Of a stretch of DNA of 64,000 nucleotides, positions 40,505 through 48,609 are shown piece by piece; within the stretch, counting starts at the first letter, position 1, and every line of letters starts with the position of its first letter. Under the pieces are notes generated by a model, which saw nothing but the letters and a program-made list of their open reading frames with translations, did not search any database and had not been told where the DNA came from. Origin of the DNA: JADLFV01 sp964471555 (GTDB taxonomy: Bacteria > Planctomycetota > Phycisphaerae > Phycisphaerales > Phycisphaeraceae). Location: contig CAYYGM010000005.1 in NCBI GenBank assembly GCA_964471555.1, positions 1 through 64,000 of the forward strand, written 5' to 3'. Both the position numbers and the translations under genes were made by a program.

Positions 40505-41614
40505 ATGTCAGGCATGGATGAACACGGGGGCATCGCCAGGCAGCAGCAGGAAGAGTTGCGCCTGTTGAGCGAGCGCTATCGCAACGGCAAGATCAACGAT
40601 GCCCAATACAACAAGATGCGCGAGCAAATCATGGCACGCGCCCAGTCTCGCCTGGCCACCAGTCGCGGCCCCGGTGGACTGGTTTCAACCAAGGCCCTGG
40701 TGGTGGACACCTCTTACGGTCCGCTGCTGGTCAAGGCGGGCATCGCGGTGGTGATGTTGGCGGTTTGCGCCCAGGTCGGTTGGATCGTGATCAAGAAATA
40801 TGTGATCGACTATCGCCCGACGTTGGAGCAGCCCCCGGCCGTCGTCGAGACCGCGCCGCCCACGCCGGCGGTTCCACCCGCGGCCGCGCCTTCACCACCG
40901 GTGCAGTCTCCAGCCGCGATGGCCAGTGCGTCCTCGACACCGACTGCTCCGCAGTCGAGCGCCGAGACATCCCCGGACAACGCATCGGCCGTTTCTTCCG
41001 ATGCGACCCCGCAATCTCAGGAACCGTCCTCGACGGAGCCCGCTGAGTCTGTTGAACCAACCGCGCCGATGGCGGCCGCAGGCCAGACCAGTTTGCTTCC
41101 GCCGCTGCCGCAGCCGCCGCAGATGTCCACTGTGCCGACCGAGCCGGTGCTGACCTGGCTGGACGATCTGCCGCAGATGACGGTGGATGACAATCATCCG
41201 TTCAAGAAGTGGTGCCAACTGGTGCGGCACATGTCGCGGGGACAGATGGCCGCCATGGCGGGCGTGACGGTCGGGCCGGAGGCGGTGGATCTTAACGACC
41301 CGGTGTATCAGCAGTTCCGCGATCAGCGCCGGGTGGATTTCGAGCAGCACGTATTGCAGGCTGACGACACGCTGAAGGTGGTGACCCTGGCCCATCCCGT
41401 GCGCAGCGGCGACGTGCTGGTCGAGCGCACGACCACCAACAATCCACGTAATCGCAGCGTCGCCATGCTGGTCACCACCGTGCACGACGGCCGGTCGTTT
41501 GCCTACTACTTCGAAGGCGACAACGGCCTGCTGGTGCAGTTCAATGTGGCGGTGGGCACCGCGAAATTCGAGCCGCCCGCGCCGCTGTCGGAGCAAACCG
41601 CTTCCAGTCCCTGA
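40505..41614 (+). CDS. Single-pass membrane protein with SHOCT-like N terminus and proline-rich linker
   Basis: 369 residues from the ATG at 40505; longer in-frame extensions overlap the efflux gene. Residues 16-45 (LLSERYRNGKINDAQYNKMR) resemble the short helical SHOCT motif. One membrane helix spans about 74-96 (VKAGIAVVMLAVCAQVGWIV). A low-complexity linker rich in P, S, A and T follows to about residue 215, then a folded domain of about 150 residues (DDNHPFKKWCQLVRHMSRGQ, GRSFAYYFEGDNGLLVQFNV). The last domain is probably outside the cytoplasm. Function unknown. A perfect TATAAT lies upstream. The MazG-like gene follows about 20 bases after its stop. Confidence 0.65.
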   Translation: MSGMDEHGGIARQQQEELRLLSERYRNGKINDAQYNKMREQIMARAQSRLATSRGPGGLVSTKALVVDTSYGPLLVKAGIAVVMLAVCAQVGWIVIKKYVIDYRPTLEQPPAVVETAPPTPAVPPAAAPSPPVQSPAAMASASSTPTAPQSSAETSPDNASAVSSDATPQSQEPSSTEPAESVEPTAPMAAAGQTSLLPPLPQPPQMSTVPTEPVLTWLDDLPQMTVDDNHPFKKWCQLVRHMSRGQMAAMAGVTVGPEAVDLNDPVYQQFRDQRRVDFEQHVLQADDTLKVVTLAHPVRSGDVLVERTTTNNPRNRSVAMLVTTVHDGRSFAYYFEGDNGLLVQFNVAVGTAKFEPPAPLSEQTASSP

Positions 41615-41635
41615 GTGGACTGCTACCATGTGCAG

Positions 41636-42016
41636 ATGACCAGCAACTCTGGAAATGCACAAAGTCCCAGCCAGGACCGGCCCACCAGCCGATCCGCCCC
41701 CGGCAATCCCGCAACCTCCGACATGACGCTGCGCCAGCTTCAGCAGCACATCCGCGACCGCTACTACAAAACCGACGCTGCCCGCGGCACGCCCAAGACG
41801 TTCATGTGGCTGGTCGAGGAGATCGGCGAGCTGGCCACCGCGCTGCACAAGGCGGCCGGCGAAGGCGGCAACACCTCCGGCGACTCCGACCCGGCCGGCG
41901 AGTTCGCCGACGTGCTGGCCTGGCTGTGCACGTTGGCCAACATCAACGACATCGACCTGGAGACAGCCGTGCGCAACAAGTACCTGGGCGAAAAACCGCC
42001 GCAGGGGCACAAGTGA
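41636..42016 (+). CDS. MazG-like nucleotide pyrophosphohydrolase
   Basis: 126 residues from an ATG at 41636; a GTG at 41615 and an ATG at 41726 are alternative starts. The compact MazG-like core has the metal-binding pairs WLVEEIGELATALHKAA and EFADVLAWLCTLANINDI, matching EExxE and ExxD. The final YLGEKPPQGHK is similar to other small MazG-like proteins. Such enzymes hydrolyse non-canonical or excess nucleoside triphosphates to monophosphates. It converges with dxs, the two stops being about 10 bases apart. Confidence 0.8.
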   Translation: MTSNSGNAQSPSQDRPTSRSAPGNPATSDMTLRQLQQHIRDRYYKTDAARGTPKTFMWLVEEIGELATALHKAAGEGGNTSGDSDPAGEFADVLAWLCTLANINDIDLETAVRNKYLGEKPPQGHK

Positions 42017-42026
42017 TTGATTTTGT

Positions 42027-43973
42027 TCAGACCCGCGTGCTCTCGGCAGCTTTCTCGGCAGCCACGTGAACAGCATCCAACACGCTGCGCACCTTGCGGG
42101 CGATGCCGGCAGCGTCGAGGCCGGCGTCGGCAAGCTGACCATTGCGTGAGTCGTGGCGGAACCACTGCAGCGGCATGGCGTGGCGATGGATCAGTCGCGT
42201 GTCCAGCCCGCGCTCGTTGGCAGCTTCCAGCACCGCGCTGCCGAAGCCGCCGGCGTAGCCGTGGTCCTCGATGGTCAGAATCGGAATGTTGCGCTCGATC
42301 AGGTCGGCCACCAGTTCAATGTCCAGCGGCTTGGCAAAGCGGGCGTCGTAGAGGGCGATGTCGTAGCCCTGCGGCTGCAACTGATCGCGCATGGCGGCGT
42401 CGGCGGCATAGACCGGGAAGCCGTAAGCCAGAATCGCCAGGTCGGGCTGCTCGGTGCGAGGCCTGCGCATCAGCAGAGCCTTGCCCGGCTCAAACGGCGG
42501 CACTTCACTGTGGATCGGCTCGGCGGGCACCACATCGCGCGGGTAGCGCACGAAGCTGGCCTGCTTGTCATAAGTCCGCATGAACTCCAGGGCCGCCCGC
42601 AGGTTCGGTTCATCGCTGGCGGCCATCACCACGGCGTCGGGGAACAGGCGATAGATCGCGATGTCCGCAAACCCGTGCATCGGAGCGCCGTCGCCGCCGA
42701 CGTAACCCGCCCGGTCCATGCACACCCGCACCGGCAGGTGCTGCAGGCACACTTCCTGGAACACCTGGTCGAACGCCCGCTGGCTGAAGGTCGAGTAAAC
42801 CGCATAGAACGGCTTGAGCCCGCTGCGGGCCATCCCGGCCGCCATTGCCATACCGTGGCTTTCCGCCAGGCCGCAGTCGATGACGCGCCCCGGGAAGTGG
42901 GGTTCGACTTTGTCAAGACCGGTTCCATCAGGCATGGCCGCCGTGATGGCGTGGATCTTGTCATCGCGGCCCATCAGGTCGATCATGGCGTCGGCGTATG
43001 CGGCCGTGAAGCTTTTGCCCTTGGGCTTTTTCTCGATGGCGCAGTCGCTGGTGACGAATTTGTCGGGCCCTGGGGCGTGGAAGCGGAACGGATCGCCCTC
43101 AGCCCGCTCGTAGCCTTTGCCCTTGATGGTCTTGGCGTGGATGAGGATCGGCCGCTCGATCTGCTTGACCTCGTTGAACAGGTCGATCAGCGTGCGCAGG
43201 TCGTGGCCGTCGATGGGGCCAATGCAGGCGATGCCCATGTGCTCGAACAGGTGATCGGTGGCGATAGCCGAGCGGAGCATCTCTGAGCCGCGGTGGTAAA
43301 GGTCTTCGAGGATGGACCCGCCGGGCAGGCGTTCGAGGATCTCCTTGCCGCGCTTTTTGACCTCGCCGAAGGTCGATGAGACGCGGACGCGATCGAAGTA
43401 CTGGGCCATGGCTCCCTGGGGCTGGGCGATGGCCATGCCGTTGTCGTTGAGCACCACCAGCAACTGGCGGTTGAGGGTGCCGGCGTTGTTGAGGCCTTCC
43501 ATCGCTAAACCGTTGACGATGGAGGAGTCACCGATGACCGCCACCACCCGCCTGCTGCCTTCGCCCACGGCCGCATCACCGCGGGCCAGGCCCACGGCCG
43601 TGGAGATGGACGCCCCGGCATGCCCGACGCTGAACAGGTCGTAATCGCTCTCGGCCGGGTCGGGGAAGCCCGCCATGCCGCCTTTGAGCTTGAGCCGGGC
43701 AAACAGGTCCTGCCGGCCGGTGACCAGCTTGTGGGGATAGCACTGGTGCCCGACGTCGAAGATCAGCCGATCGGAGGCGAAGTCGAACACGTAGTGCAGG
43801 GCCAGGGTCAGCTCGACGATGCCCAGGTTGCTGGCGAAGTGCCCGCCGGTGCGGCTGATCTGATCGCAGATACAGCGGCGCAGTTCGCTGGCGAGCTGCT
43901 CAAGCTGTTCGAGATTGAGGGCTTTGAGTTCGGCCGGGCCGTGGACGCTGGACAGGAGGGGGTAGTCAGACAT
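42027..43973 (-). CDS. dxs: 1-deoxy-D-xylulose-5-phosphate synthase
   Basis: 648 residues from the ATG at 43973; a TTG two codons upstream is also in frame. Thiamine-diphosphate enzyme motifs are present: ASNLGIVELTLALHYVFD, DVGHQCYPHKLVTGR, FSVGHAGASISTAVGLA and GDSSIVNGLAMEG, the last being the GDG-like cofactor motif. The middle domain has CGLAESHGMAMAAGMA with the catalytic glutamate (other Dxs proteins have EQHA here). It makes DXP from pyruvate and glyceraldehyde phosphate, the first step of the MEP isoprenoid pathway. Length is normal for Dxs (about 620-650). It stands alone, without ispA or xseB. Confidence 0.92.
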   Translation of the reverse strand: MSDYPLLSSVHGPAELKALNLEQLEQLASELRRCICDQISRTGGHFASNLGIVELTLALHYVFDFASDRLIFDVGHQCYPHKLVTGRQDLFARLKLKGGMAGFPDPAESDYDLFSVGHAGASISTAVGLARGDAAVGEGSRRVVAVIGDSSIVNGLAMEGLNNAGTLNRQLLVVLNDNGMAIAQPQGAMAQYFDRVRVSSTFGEVKKRGKEILERLPGGSILEDLYHRGSEMLRSAIATDHLFEHMGIACIGPIDGHDLRTLIDLFNEVKQIERPILIHAKTIKGKGYERAEGDPFRFHAPGPDKFVTSDCAIEKKPKGKSFTAAYADAMIDLMGRDDKIHAITAAMPDGTGLDKVEPHFPGRVIDCGLAESHGMAMAAGMARSGLKPFYAVYSTFSQRAFDQVFQEVCLQHLPVRVCMDRAGYVGGDGAPMHGFADIAIYRLFPDAVVMAASDEPNLRAALEFMRTYDKQASFVRYPRDVVPAEPIHSEVPPFEPGKALLMRRPRTEQPDLAILAYGFPVYAADAAMRDQLQPQGYDIALYDARFAKPLDIELVADLIERNIPILTIEDHGYAGGFGSAVLEAANERGLDTRLIHRHAMPLQWFRHDSRNGQLADAGLDAAGIARKVRSVLDAVHVAAEKAAESTRV

Positions 43974-44275
43974 AGGCAATACTGCATGCTCCCGTAGGGC
44001 TGACAGGCAGCCTGGCGGGGCAGGGAATCGTTGGGGCCATCTATCGGCCCACTTCCAAGGGTCAATAGGCGGAGATCGACTTCAACCAGCGGACACAGCG
44101 TCCCTTGACCTGCCGCCTTGCTCTGGCACGGTACATCGTCATACGGCACACATTGTAAACACTTATTGAACCAAAGGAAAAGACACGGCTCCCCACACGC
44201 AAGTTTAGCGGGCGAGCTTGCTCGCCCAACCCCCGGAAAGCGGAGCAAGCTCCGCGGCTAAACGTGTATACGTCC
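43974..44275. other. Gap between purE and dxs containing a palindromic repeat
   Basis: About 300 bases without a gene. It includes the palindromic element at 44203-44263, the first of two copies in the window, directly after the purE stop. The remaining bases presumably hold the dxs promoter, but no clear hexamers stand out. Confidence 0.45.
44203..44263. repeat. Palindromic interspersed element, copy 1 (twin hairpin)
   Basis: The element is bounded by GTTTAGC and GCTAAAC. Inside are two hairpins: GGGCGAGC-TT-GCTCGCCC and GCGGAGC-AA-GCTCCGC. It lies 8 bases before the purE stop-side boundary, downstream of purE. A second copy is at 53610-53661. Confidence 0.75.
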
Positions 44276-44770
44276 TCAGCCCTGCGGCGGTTCCTCGGGG
44301 ATCGCAGCGGTCTGCTTTTCGCGGTAGGCCAGTAAACGCTGTTCAAGGGCCTTGTCGCTGGTGGCCAGGATCGCAGCCGCGAACAGGGCTGCATTGACCG
44401 CCCCATGCGAGCCCTGGCTCATGGTGCCCACCGGGATGCCCTTGGGCATGTTGCAGGTCGAAAGCAGGGCGTCCAGCCCCCCCGCCAGCTTGCCCTCCAT
44501 CGGCACCCCCAGCACCGGCAGGTGGGTCAGGGCCGCCATCACCCCCGCCAGGTGGGCGCTCATCCCAGCCGCGGCGATGATCACCTTCAACCCCCGGGCG
44601 GCCGCCGTGGTGGCATAATCATGGGCCCGCTGCGGCGTGCGGTGGGCGCTGCAGACCTTCATCTCATAGCCGATGCCCAGCTCCTCGAGCGTCTTGGCGC
44701 ACTGGCGCATGACCTGGGCGTCCGAGGCACTGCCCATCACGATGCCGACAAGGGGGGGGGATTGGTTCAT
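44276..44770 (-). CDS. purE: N5-carboxyaminoimidazole ribonucleotide mutase
   Basis: 164 residues, the usual size of class I PurE. Motifs: GIVMGSASDAQVMRQCAKTL at the nucleotide-binding loop, SAHRTPQRAHDYA with the substrate histidine, IIAAAGMSAHLAGVMAALT, and MPKGIPVGTMSQG. It converts N5-CAIR to CAIR in purine synthesis. The usual partner purK is not next to it. The ATPase gene upstream runs in the same direction, separated by an AT-rich 24-bp inverted repeat. Confidence 0.93.
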   Translation of the reverse strand: MNQSPPLVGIVMGSASDAQVMRQCAKTLEELGIGYEMKVCSAHRTPQRAHDYATTAAARGLKVIIAAAGMSAHLAGVMAALTHLPVLGVPMEGKLAGGLDALLSTCNMPKGIPVGTMSQGSHGAVNAALFAAAILATSDKALEQRLLAYREKQTAAIPEEPPQG

Positions 44771-44804
44771 GGGCTGGAGTATAGGCGATGAGGTTGGATT
44801 TTAG

Positions 44805-44902
44805 ATTTTAGAATTTAGATTTTTGATTGATAGGCCACGGCTCAAGCATGTGTTCAGAACCACGCTTGCGAAATCAAAAATCAAAAATCTAAATTCTAAA
44901 AT
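44805..44902. repeat. Perfect 24-bp AT-rich inverted repeat
   Basis: The arm at 44805-44828 begins ATTTTAGAATTTAG and its exact reverse complement is at 44879-44902, with a 50-base loop between. It begins 3 bases beyond the stop of the ATPase gene and 35 bases before the purE start. The arms are almost wholly A and T in a GC-rich genome. It could be an unusual transcription terminator or a mobile-element footprint. Confidence 0.75.
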
Positions 44903-44905
44903 TCC

Positions 44906-45748
44906 CTACAAATCCAGCCAGGCCTCCGGCAGCACCTCCAGCCACCAGCGGCCATGGGTGCGGCGGACGAAAACCTTGCACCCGAATGTCTGCGTCAACA
45001 ACTCCGGCGTGATGATCTCCCGGGGCGGGCCCTGGGCAATGAATCGGCCCTGCTTCATCAGATAAACCGCATCCGTGCGCGGGGAAAGCTCCTCCACGTG
45101 ATGGGTGATCATCATCACCGCCGGCGGATCGGGCCGGTGGCAGATGCGCTCGATGGTGGCCAGCACCTGCTCCCGCCCGGCCAGGTCCAACCCGGCGGTG
45201 GGTTCATCGAGGATCAGAAGCTGCGGCTGATTCACCAGGGCCCGTGCGATCAAAGCGCGGCGTTGCTCACCGGTCGAGAGCAGCCCGAAGCGATGGTCCT
45301 TGCGGTGTGACAAACCCACGATGTCGAGCATGTGGCGGGCGGCCTGGTGCTGCTGGTCGGTTGGTCGGTCATACAGGCCCACGGTGGCGAAGAACCCGGT
45401 GACCACCGCCTCGGTGGCGGAAAGGTCCGCATCCACCACCGCCCCGGTCACATGCACCCCGGCCGCATCGGTGGTGGGATTGACCACGCCGATGCGGCGG
45501 CGCAGGGCGCGGATGTCGGTTTGGCCGAGCGTTTCGCCCAGCACGCGCACCGTGCCGCTGGTGACGAACATCTGGCCGGTGAGTGTGCGGGCGAAGGTGG
45601 TCTTGCCACAGCCGTTGGGCCCGAGGATGGCGCAGTAGCTGCCGCGCTGCAATCGCAGACTCACTCCGTCGAGGATGACGGTGTTCAACCGCTGCACGCG
45701 CACATCCGCGGCATCGATGGCCAGGTTGTTCAGTTCGGCGTTACTCAT
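44906..45748 (-). CDS. ABC transporter ATP-binding protein
   Basis: 280 residues. Walker A is GPNGCGKTT, the signature loop is LLSTGEQRRALIARAL, Walker B is LLILDEPTAGLDL and the switch region is MITHHVEEL. The pattern resembles the ModF/YlmA-like group of ABC ATPases. No permease gene is adjacent, so the partner is unknown. Its start is only 24 bases from the divergent M42 peptidase gene. Confidence 0.85.
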   Translation of the reverse strand: MSNAELNNLAIDAADVRVQRLNTVILDGVSLRLQRGSYCAILGPNGCGKTTFARTLTGQMFVTSGTVRVLGETLGQTDIRALRRRIGVVNPTTDAAGVHVTGAVVDADLSATEAVVTGFFATVGLYDRPTDQQHQAARHMLDIVGLSHRKDHRFGLLSTGEQRRALIARALVNQPQLLILDEPTAGLDLAGREQVLATIERICHRPDPPAVMMITHHVEELSPRTDAVYLMKQGRFIAQGPPREIITPELLTQTFGCKVFVRRTHGRWWLEVLPEAWLDL

Positions 45749-45772
45749 GGCAGTCAGCTAACATCGTAGTGC

Positions 45773-46864
45773 ATGGACCGACAAGCGGAAAAACTCTTAC
45801 TGGAGCTGACCAGCCTGCCCACCGCCTCCGGGCGCGAGCAGCGGGTGATCGCTTACATCGAGCGCTGGATCAGGCGTCGCAAAACGGTGACGATCAAGCG
45901 CGACCGCTTCGGCAATCTGCTGCTGCAGCGGCGGGGGGCGAAGCTGGACAGGCCGCTGATCTTCGCCGCCCACATGGATCACCCCGCCTTCGTGGTGACC
46001 GATGTCACGGGCAGGCAGGTCACGGCCGAGTTCCGCGGCGGCGTGGACGATGCGTACTTCAAGGGCGCCGTCCTGTTGCATCACGGTGACAACGCGCCGC
46101 AGCGCGGGCGGATCGTGCGGATGTCGCGGCCGAACGGTCCCAAGAGCGATCGTGTGGTGGCTGTGAAGTTCACTCAAACACCCAACGCTTCGGCGGGCGA
46201 TGTGATGACATGGGCTCTGCCCCCGTCGGTGATTCGCCGCGGCAGATTGCACGCACCGGCCTGCGACAACCTCGCGGGTGTGGCGGCCGCACTGTCGGCC
46301 TTTGGGCAACTGCTCAAGCGTGCAGCCGCGACCGAAGTGGGCGTGCTCCTGACCCGGGCCGAGGAAGTGGGATTCATCGGCGCGCTGGGCGTTTGTCGCA
46401 GCAAGCTGATTCCCAAACGGGCGCGGATCGTGGTGCTGGAGAACTCGCGCAGCTTCGCCGACTCACCGCTCGGCGGCGGCCCGATCGTGCGCGTGGGCGA
46501 TCGCGCCAGCACGTTCGATCCGCAACTGACCCGGCAATTGGGAGCGATCGCCGCCCAACTCGCTGCACGTGACAAAACGTTTAACTGGCAACGCAAGCTG
46601 ATGACCGGCGGCACCTGCGAAGCCACGGCCTACCAGGAGATGGGCTACACCGCCGCGTGTCTGTGCCTGCCGCTGCGCAACTATCACAACATGAACTCCG
46701 ACACGCAGCGCATCGCCCCCGAATCGATCGACGTAACGGACTTCACCAACCTGGTGAAACTGCTGACCGCAACGGCAGCGCAACTGGACGATCCGCAGAC
46801 AACACCCCCGCTGCGAGCGCGGCTGGATGAACTGTTCGCCAGCCGACGTAACCTGCTGAGTTGA
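45773..46864 (+). CDS. M42-family metallopeptidase
   Basis: 363 residues. Motifs of the M42 (glutamyl aminopeptidase/FrvX) family: LTSLPTASGREQRVIAYIE, first metal histidine in FAAHMDHPAF, metal aspartate in ACDNLAGVAAAL, catalytic and metal glutamates in TRAEEVGFIGAL, and MTGGTCEATAYQEMGY near the end with PLRNYHNMNS. It is a likely cytosolic di-metal aminopeptidase. Some M42 proteins have been called endoglucanases, but the family chemistry is peptidase. TAACAT ends 8 bases before the ATG, so the mRNA may be leaderless. Confidence 0.85.
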   Translation: MDRQAEKLLLELTSLPTASGREQRVIAYIERWIRRRKTVTIKRDRFGNLLLQRRGAKLDRPLIFAAHMDHPAFVVTDVTGRQVTAEFRGGVDDAYFKGAVLLHHGDNAPQRGRIVRMSRPNGPKSDRVVAVKFTQTPNASAGDVMTWALPPSVIRRGRLHAPACDNLAGVAAALSAFGQLLKRAAATEVGVLLTRAEEVGFIGALGVCRSKLIPKRARIVVLENSRSFADSPLGGGPIVRVGDRASTFDPQLTRQLGAIAAQLAARDKTFNWQRKLMTGGTCEATAYQEMGYTAACLCLPLRNYHNMNSDTQRIAPESIDVTDFTNLVKLLTATAAQLDDPQTTPPLRARLDELFASRRNLLS

Positions 46865-46868
46865 TTGC

Positions 46869-47843
46869 TTAGAGGAACTGCCAATCGCCGCTGTAGATGG
46901 TGTACACCCACAGCAGGGCGTTGGTGATGCCGTGGGCCCAGATCACCGGTCCCAGCCCGCGCGCCTGGTCCTTGCCGTTGCGCGTGGTGTAACCCAGCAG
47001 CAGGCAGTAGGAGATGCCGCAGACCCACACGCCCGGCCAGTCGCGGAACACGTGACTGAACATGAACACCAGCGTCGAAGCGCACACGCCGAACACCGTC
47101 AGCTTGCCCAGCGGCGTCTCCACGAACATGGGCGAGAACACCGCTGGGTGCCGGCTGGCGCGTTCGCCGGCCTTGGTGTGAATGAACCATTCGCCGATCA
47201 CCGGCAGATCGCAGAACAACTGCTGCAGCCCGATCCACGTCCTGCGCCGGTCGCTGAGCCCGCGCAGCATCAGCGAGCGGATGAACATCTCCTCGAACAT
47301 CGGCACCACAATGGACATGCCCGCCAGTCGCAGAATGAGTGCGGTCCAGCCCATGGTGTAGCCCATGTTCTGCGGCAGACGGAAGTCCGCCTCGGCTGCC
47401 TTCGGTGACAGTGAGCCGAGCAGTTGGCCATCCATCAACGCCTGCCAGCGCTGGCTGAATTCACCGGCCATCATCCAGCCCAGCACCACCCACGCCACCA
47501 GCACGAACACGCCCACCGGCACCGCCAGCCAGTGGAACGACAGCTTCAGCTCCGGTGTCAGCTTGCGATAGCGACACAGCAGCCACAGCACCACCGTGCA
47601 CTGGGCCACATACATCAGCGGGTAAACCAGCGGATGACGCCACAACTCCGCCGCGACTGAAAACGCATGGCTCAGCGGCGCCACCCTGGCGGTCATGCTC
47701 GCCAGACGAGCCAACAACCCATCGAGCCCGATGAGGGCGAGAAAGCTGATGTAAACAAAAAACGGCAGCAGACGCGGGTACCAGACGTGGGCGGCCATCT
47801 GCTGGTCGAGCTTGCTCAGCAAAGGTTGTTTGGATTGGGCCAC
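46869..47843 (-). CDS. CPBP-family intramembrane glutamic protease
   Basis: 324 residues from a GTG at 47843. About eight membrane helices are visible. The catalytic pair EE with arginine is in VPMFEEMFIRSLMLR, and further conserved parts are VFMFSHVFRD with a histidine and WAHGITNALLW with the second histidine, as in CPBP/Abi (Rce1-type) proteases. A 60-residue loop between helices (QQLFCDLPVIGEWFIHTKAG) is unusual. Family members process membrane proteins or confer bacteriocin immunity; the substrate here is unknown. It converges with the M42 peptidase gene, 4 bases apart. Confidence 0.82.
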   Translation of the reverse strand: MAQSKQPLLSKLDQQMAAHVWYPRLLPFFVYISFLALIGLDGLLARLASMTARVAPLSHAFSVAAELWRHPLVYPLMYVAQCTVVLWLLCRYRKLTPELKLSFHWLAVPVGVFVLVAWVVLGWMMAGEFSQRWQALMDGQLLGSLSPKAAEADFRLPQNMGYTMGWTALILRLAGMSIVVPMFEEMFIRSLMLRGLSDRRRTWIGLQQLFCDLPVIGEWFIHTKAGERASRHPAVFSPMFVETPLGKLTVFGVCASTLVFMFSHVFRDWPGVWVCGISYCLLLGYTTRNGKDQARGLGPVIWAHGITNALLWVYTIYSGDWQFL

Positions 47844-47890
47844 CCGACGTCATCCCAGCCGTAAATCGTCCAAACGCATACGATAGGGTC

Positions 47891-48505
47891 ATGCCCACCC
47901 GGCCGCCAGCCCCGCCCCCGGAAGGTCAACCTTACCACCCCGATGCATCTTCCGGGGCGAGGCGTGCTTCAGCATGCCGGGCATCCTCCGCGCCCCCCGA
48001 GAGTTCTGTCGCGCATCCCGCCGACTTGTCATCGGACGATTTGCTGCGTGACTGTGAGGTGACGCACGGTCGCGGCTCGGGCCCGGGCGGGCAACGCCGC
48101 AACAAGGTGCAGACCGCGGTGCGGATCAGGCATCAGCCCACGGGCATCGAGGCTGCGGCACGGGAGCGCGCCAGCCAGGCACAGAACTTATCGGCCGCCG
48201 TGTTTCGACTGCGCGTCAAGCTGGCTCTGGAGTATCGCGCCGCCCGCAAGTTGCCCAGTGCTATGTGGACGCAGCGCGCCCGTGACGGCCGCATCGCCTG
48301 CAATCCCCGGCACACGGATTACCCCGCCATGTTGGCTGAGGCGTTGGACCACGTGACCCAGCAGCGCGGCGACGTGCGGCGGGCGGCCGCGGCCCTGGCG
48401 GTCAGCAGCACGCAATTGCTGCGATTCCTGGCCGGCCAGCCGCAGGCCCTGCAACATGTCAACGAATTGCGGCGCAAGCGCGGCCTGGGCGCGCTGAAGG
48501 CGTGA
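47891..48505 (+). CDS. Peptide chain release factor-like protein (RF-1 domain)
   Basis: 204 residues. The GGQ-containing domain is clear: DCEVTHGRGSGPGGQRRNKV, followed by TAVRIRHQPTGIEAAARER and the basic tail of the domain. There is no codon-recognition domain, so it resembles ArfB-type ribosome rescue factors or their planctomycete relatives rather than PrfA or PrfB. A C-terminal extension (AALAVSSTQLLRFLAGQPQA) is helical. The first 50 residues are low-complexity and overlap a palindromic repeat at 47953-47982; the real start may lie further in, for example near 48030. Confidence 0.75.
   Translation: MPTRPPAPPPEGQPYHPDASSGARRASACRASSAPPESSVAHPADLSSDDLLRDCEVTHGRGSGPGGQRRNKVQTAVRIRHQPTGIEAAARERASQAQNLSAAVFRLRVKLALEYRAARKLPSAMWTQRARDGRIACNPRHTDYPAMLAEALDHVTQQRGDVRRAAAALAVSSTQLLRFLAGQPQALQHVNELRRKRGLGALKA
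47953..47982. repeat. Palindromic interspersed element, GGCGTGC family
   Basis: Reads CGGGGCGAGGCGTGCTTCAG followed by CATGCCGGGC. The reverse complement of almost the same sequence is at 51176-51206, and related hairpins are at 57531-57590. It falls in the 5' part of the release-factor-like reading frame. Confidence 0.6.
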
Positions 48506-48609
48506 GGATCATTCAGCGTTGCCGTGCGATCAATGCAAGATGCACGATTGTCGGTTGAATAGTGCGAAACTCAATTATCTTGGGCTGGTGGTCGATAAGC
48601 TGGCCAGAG

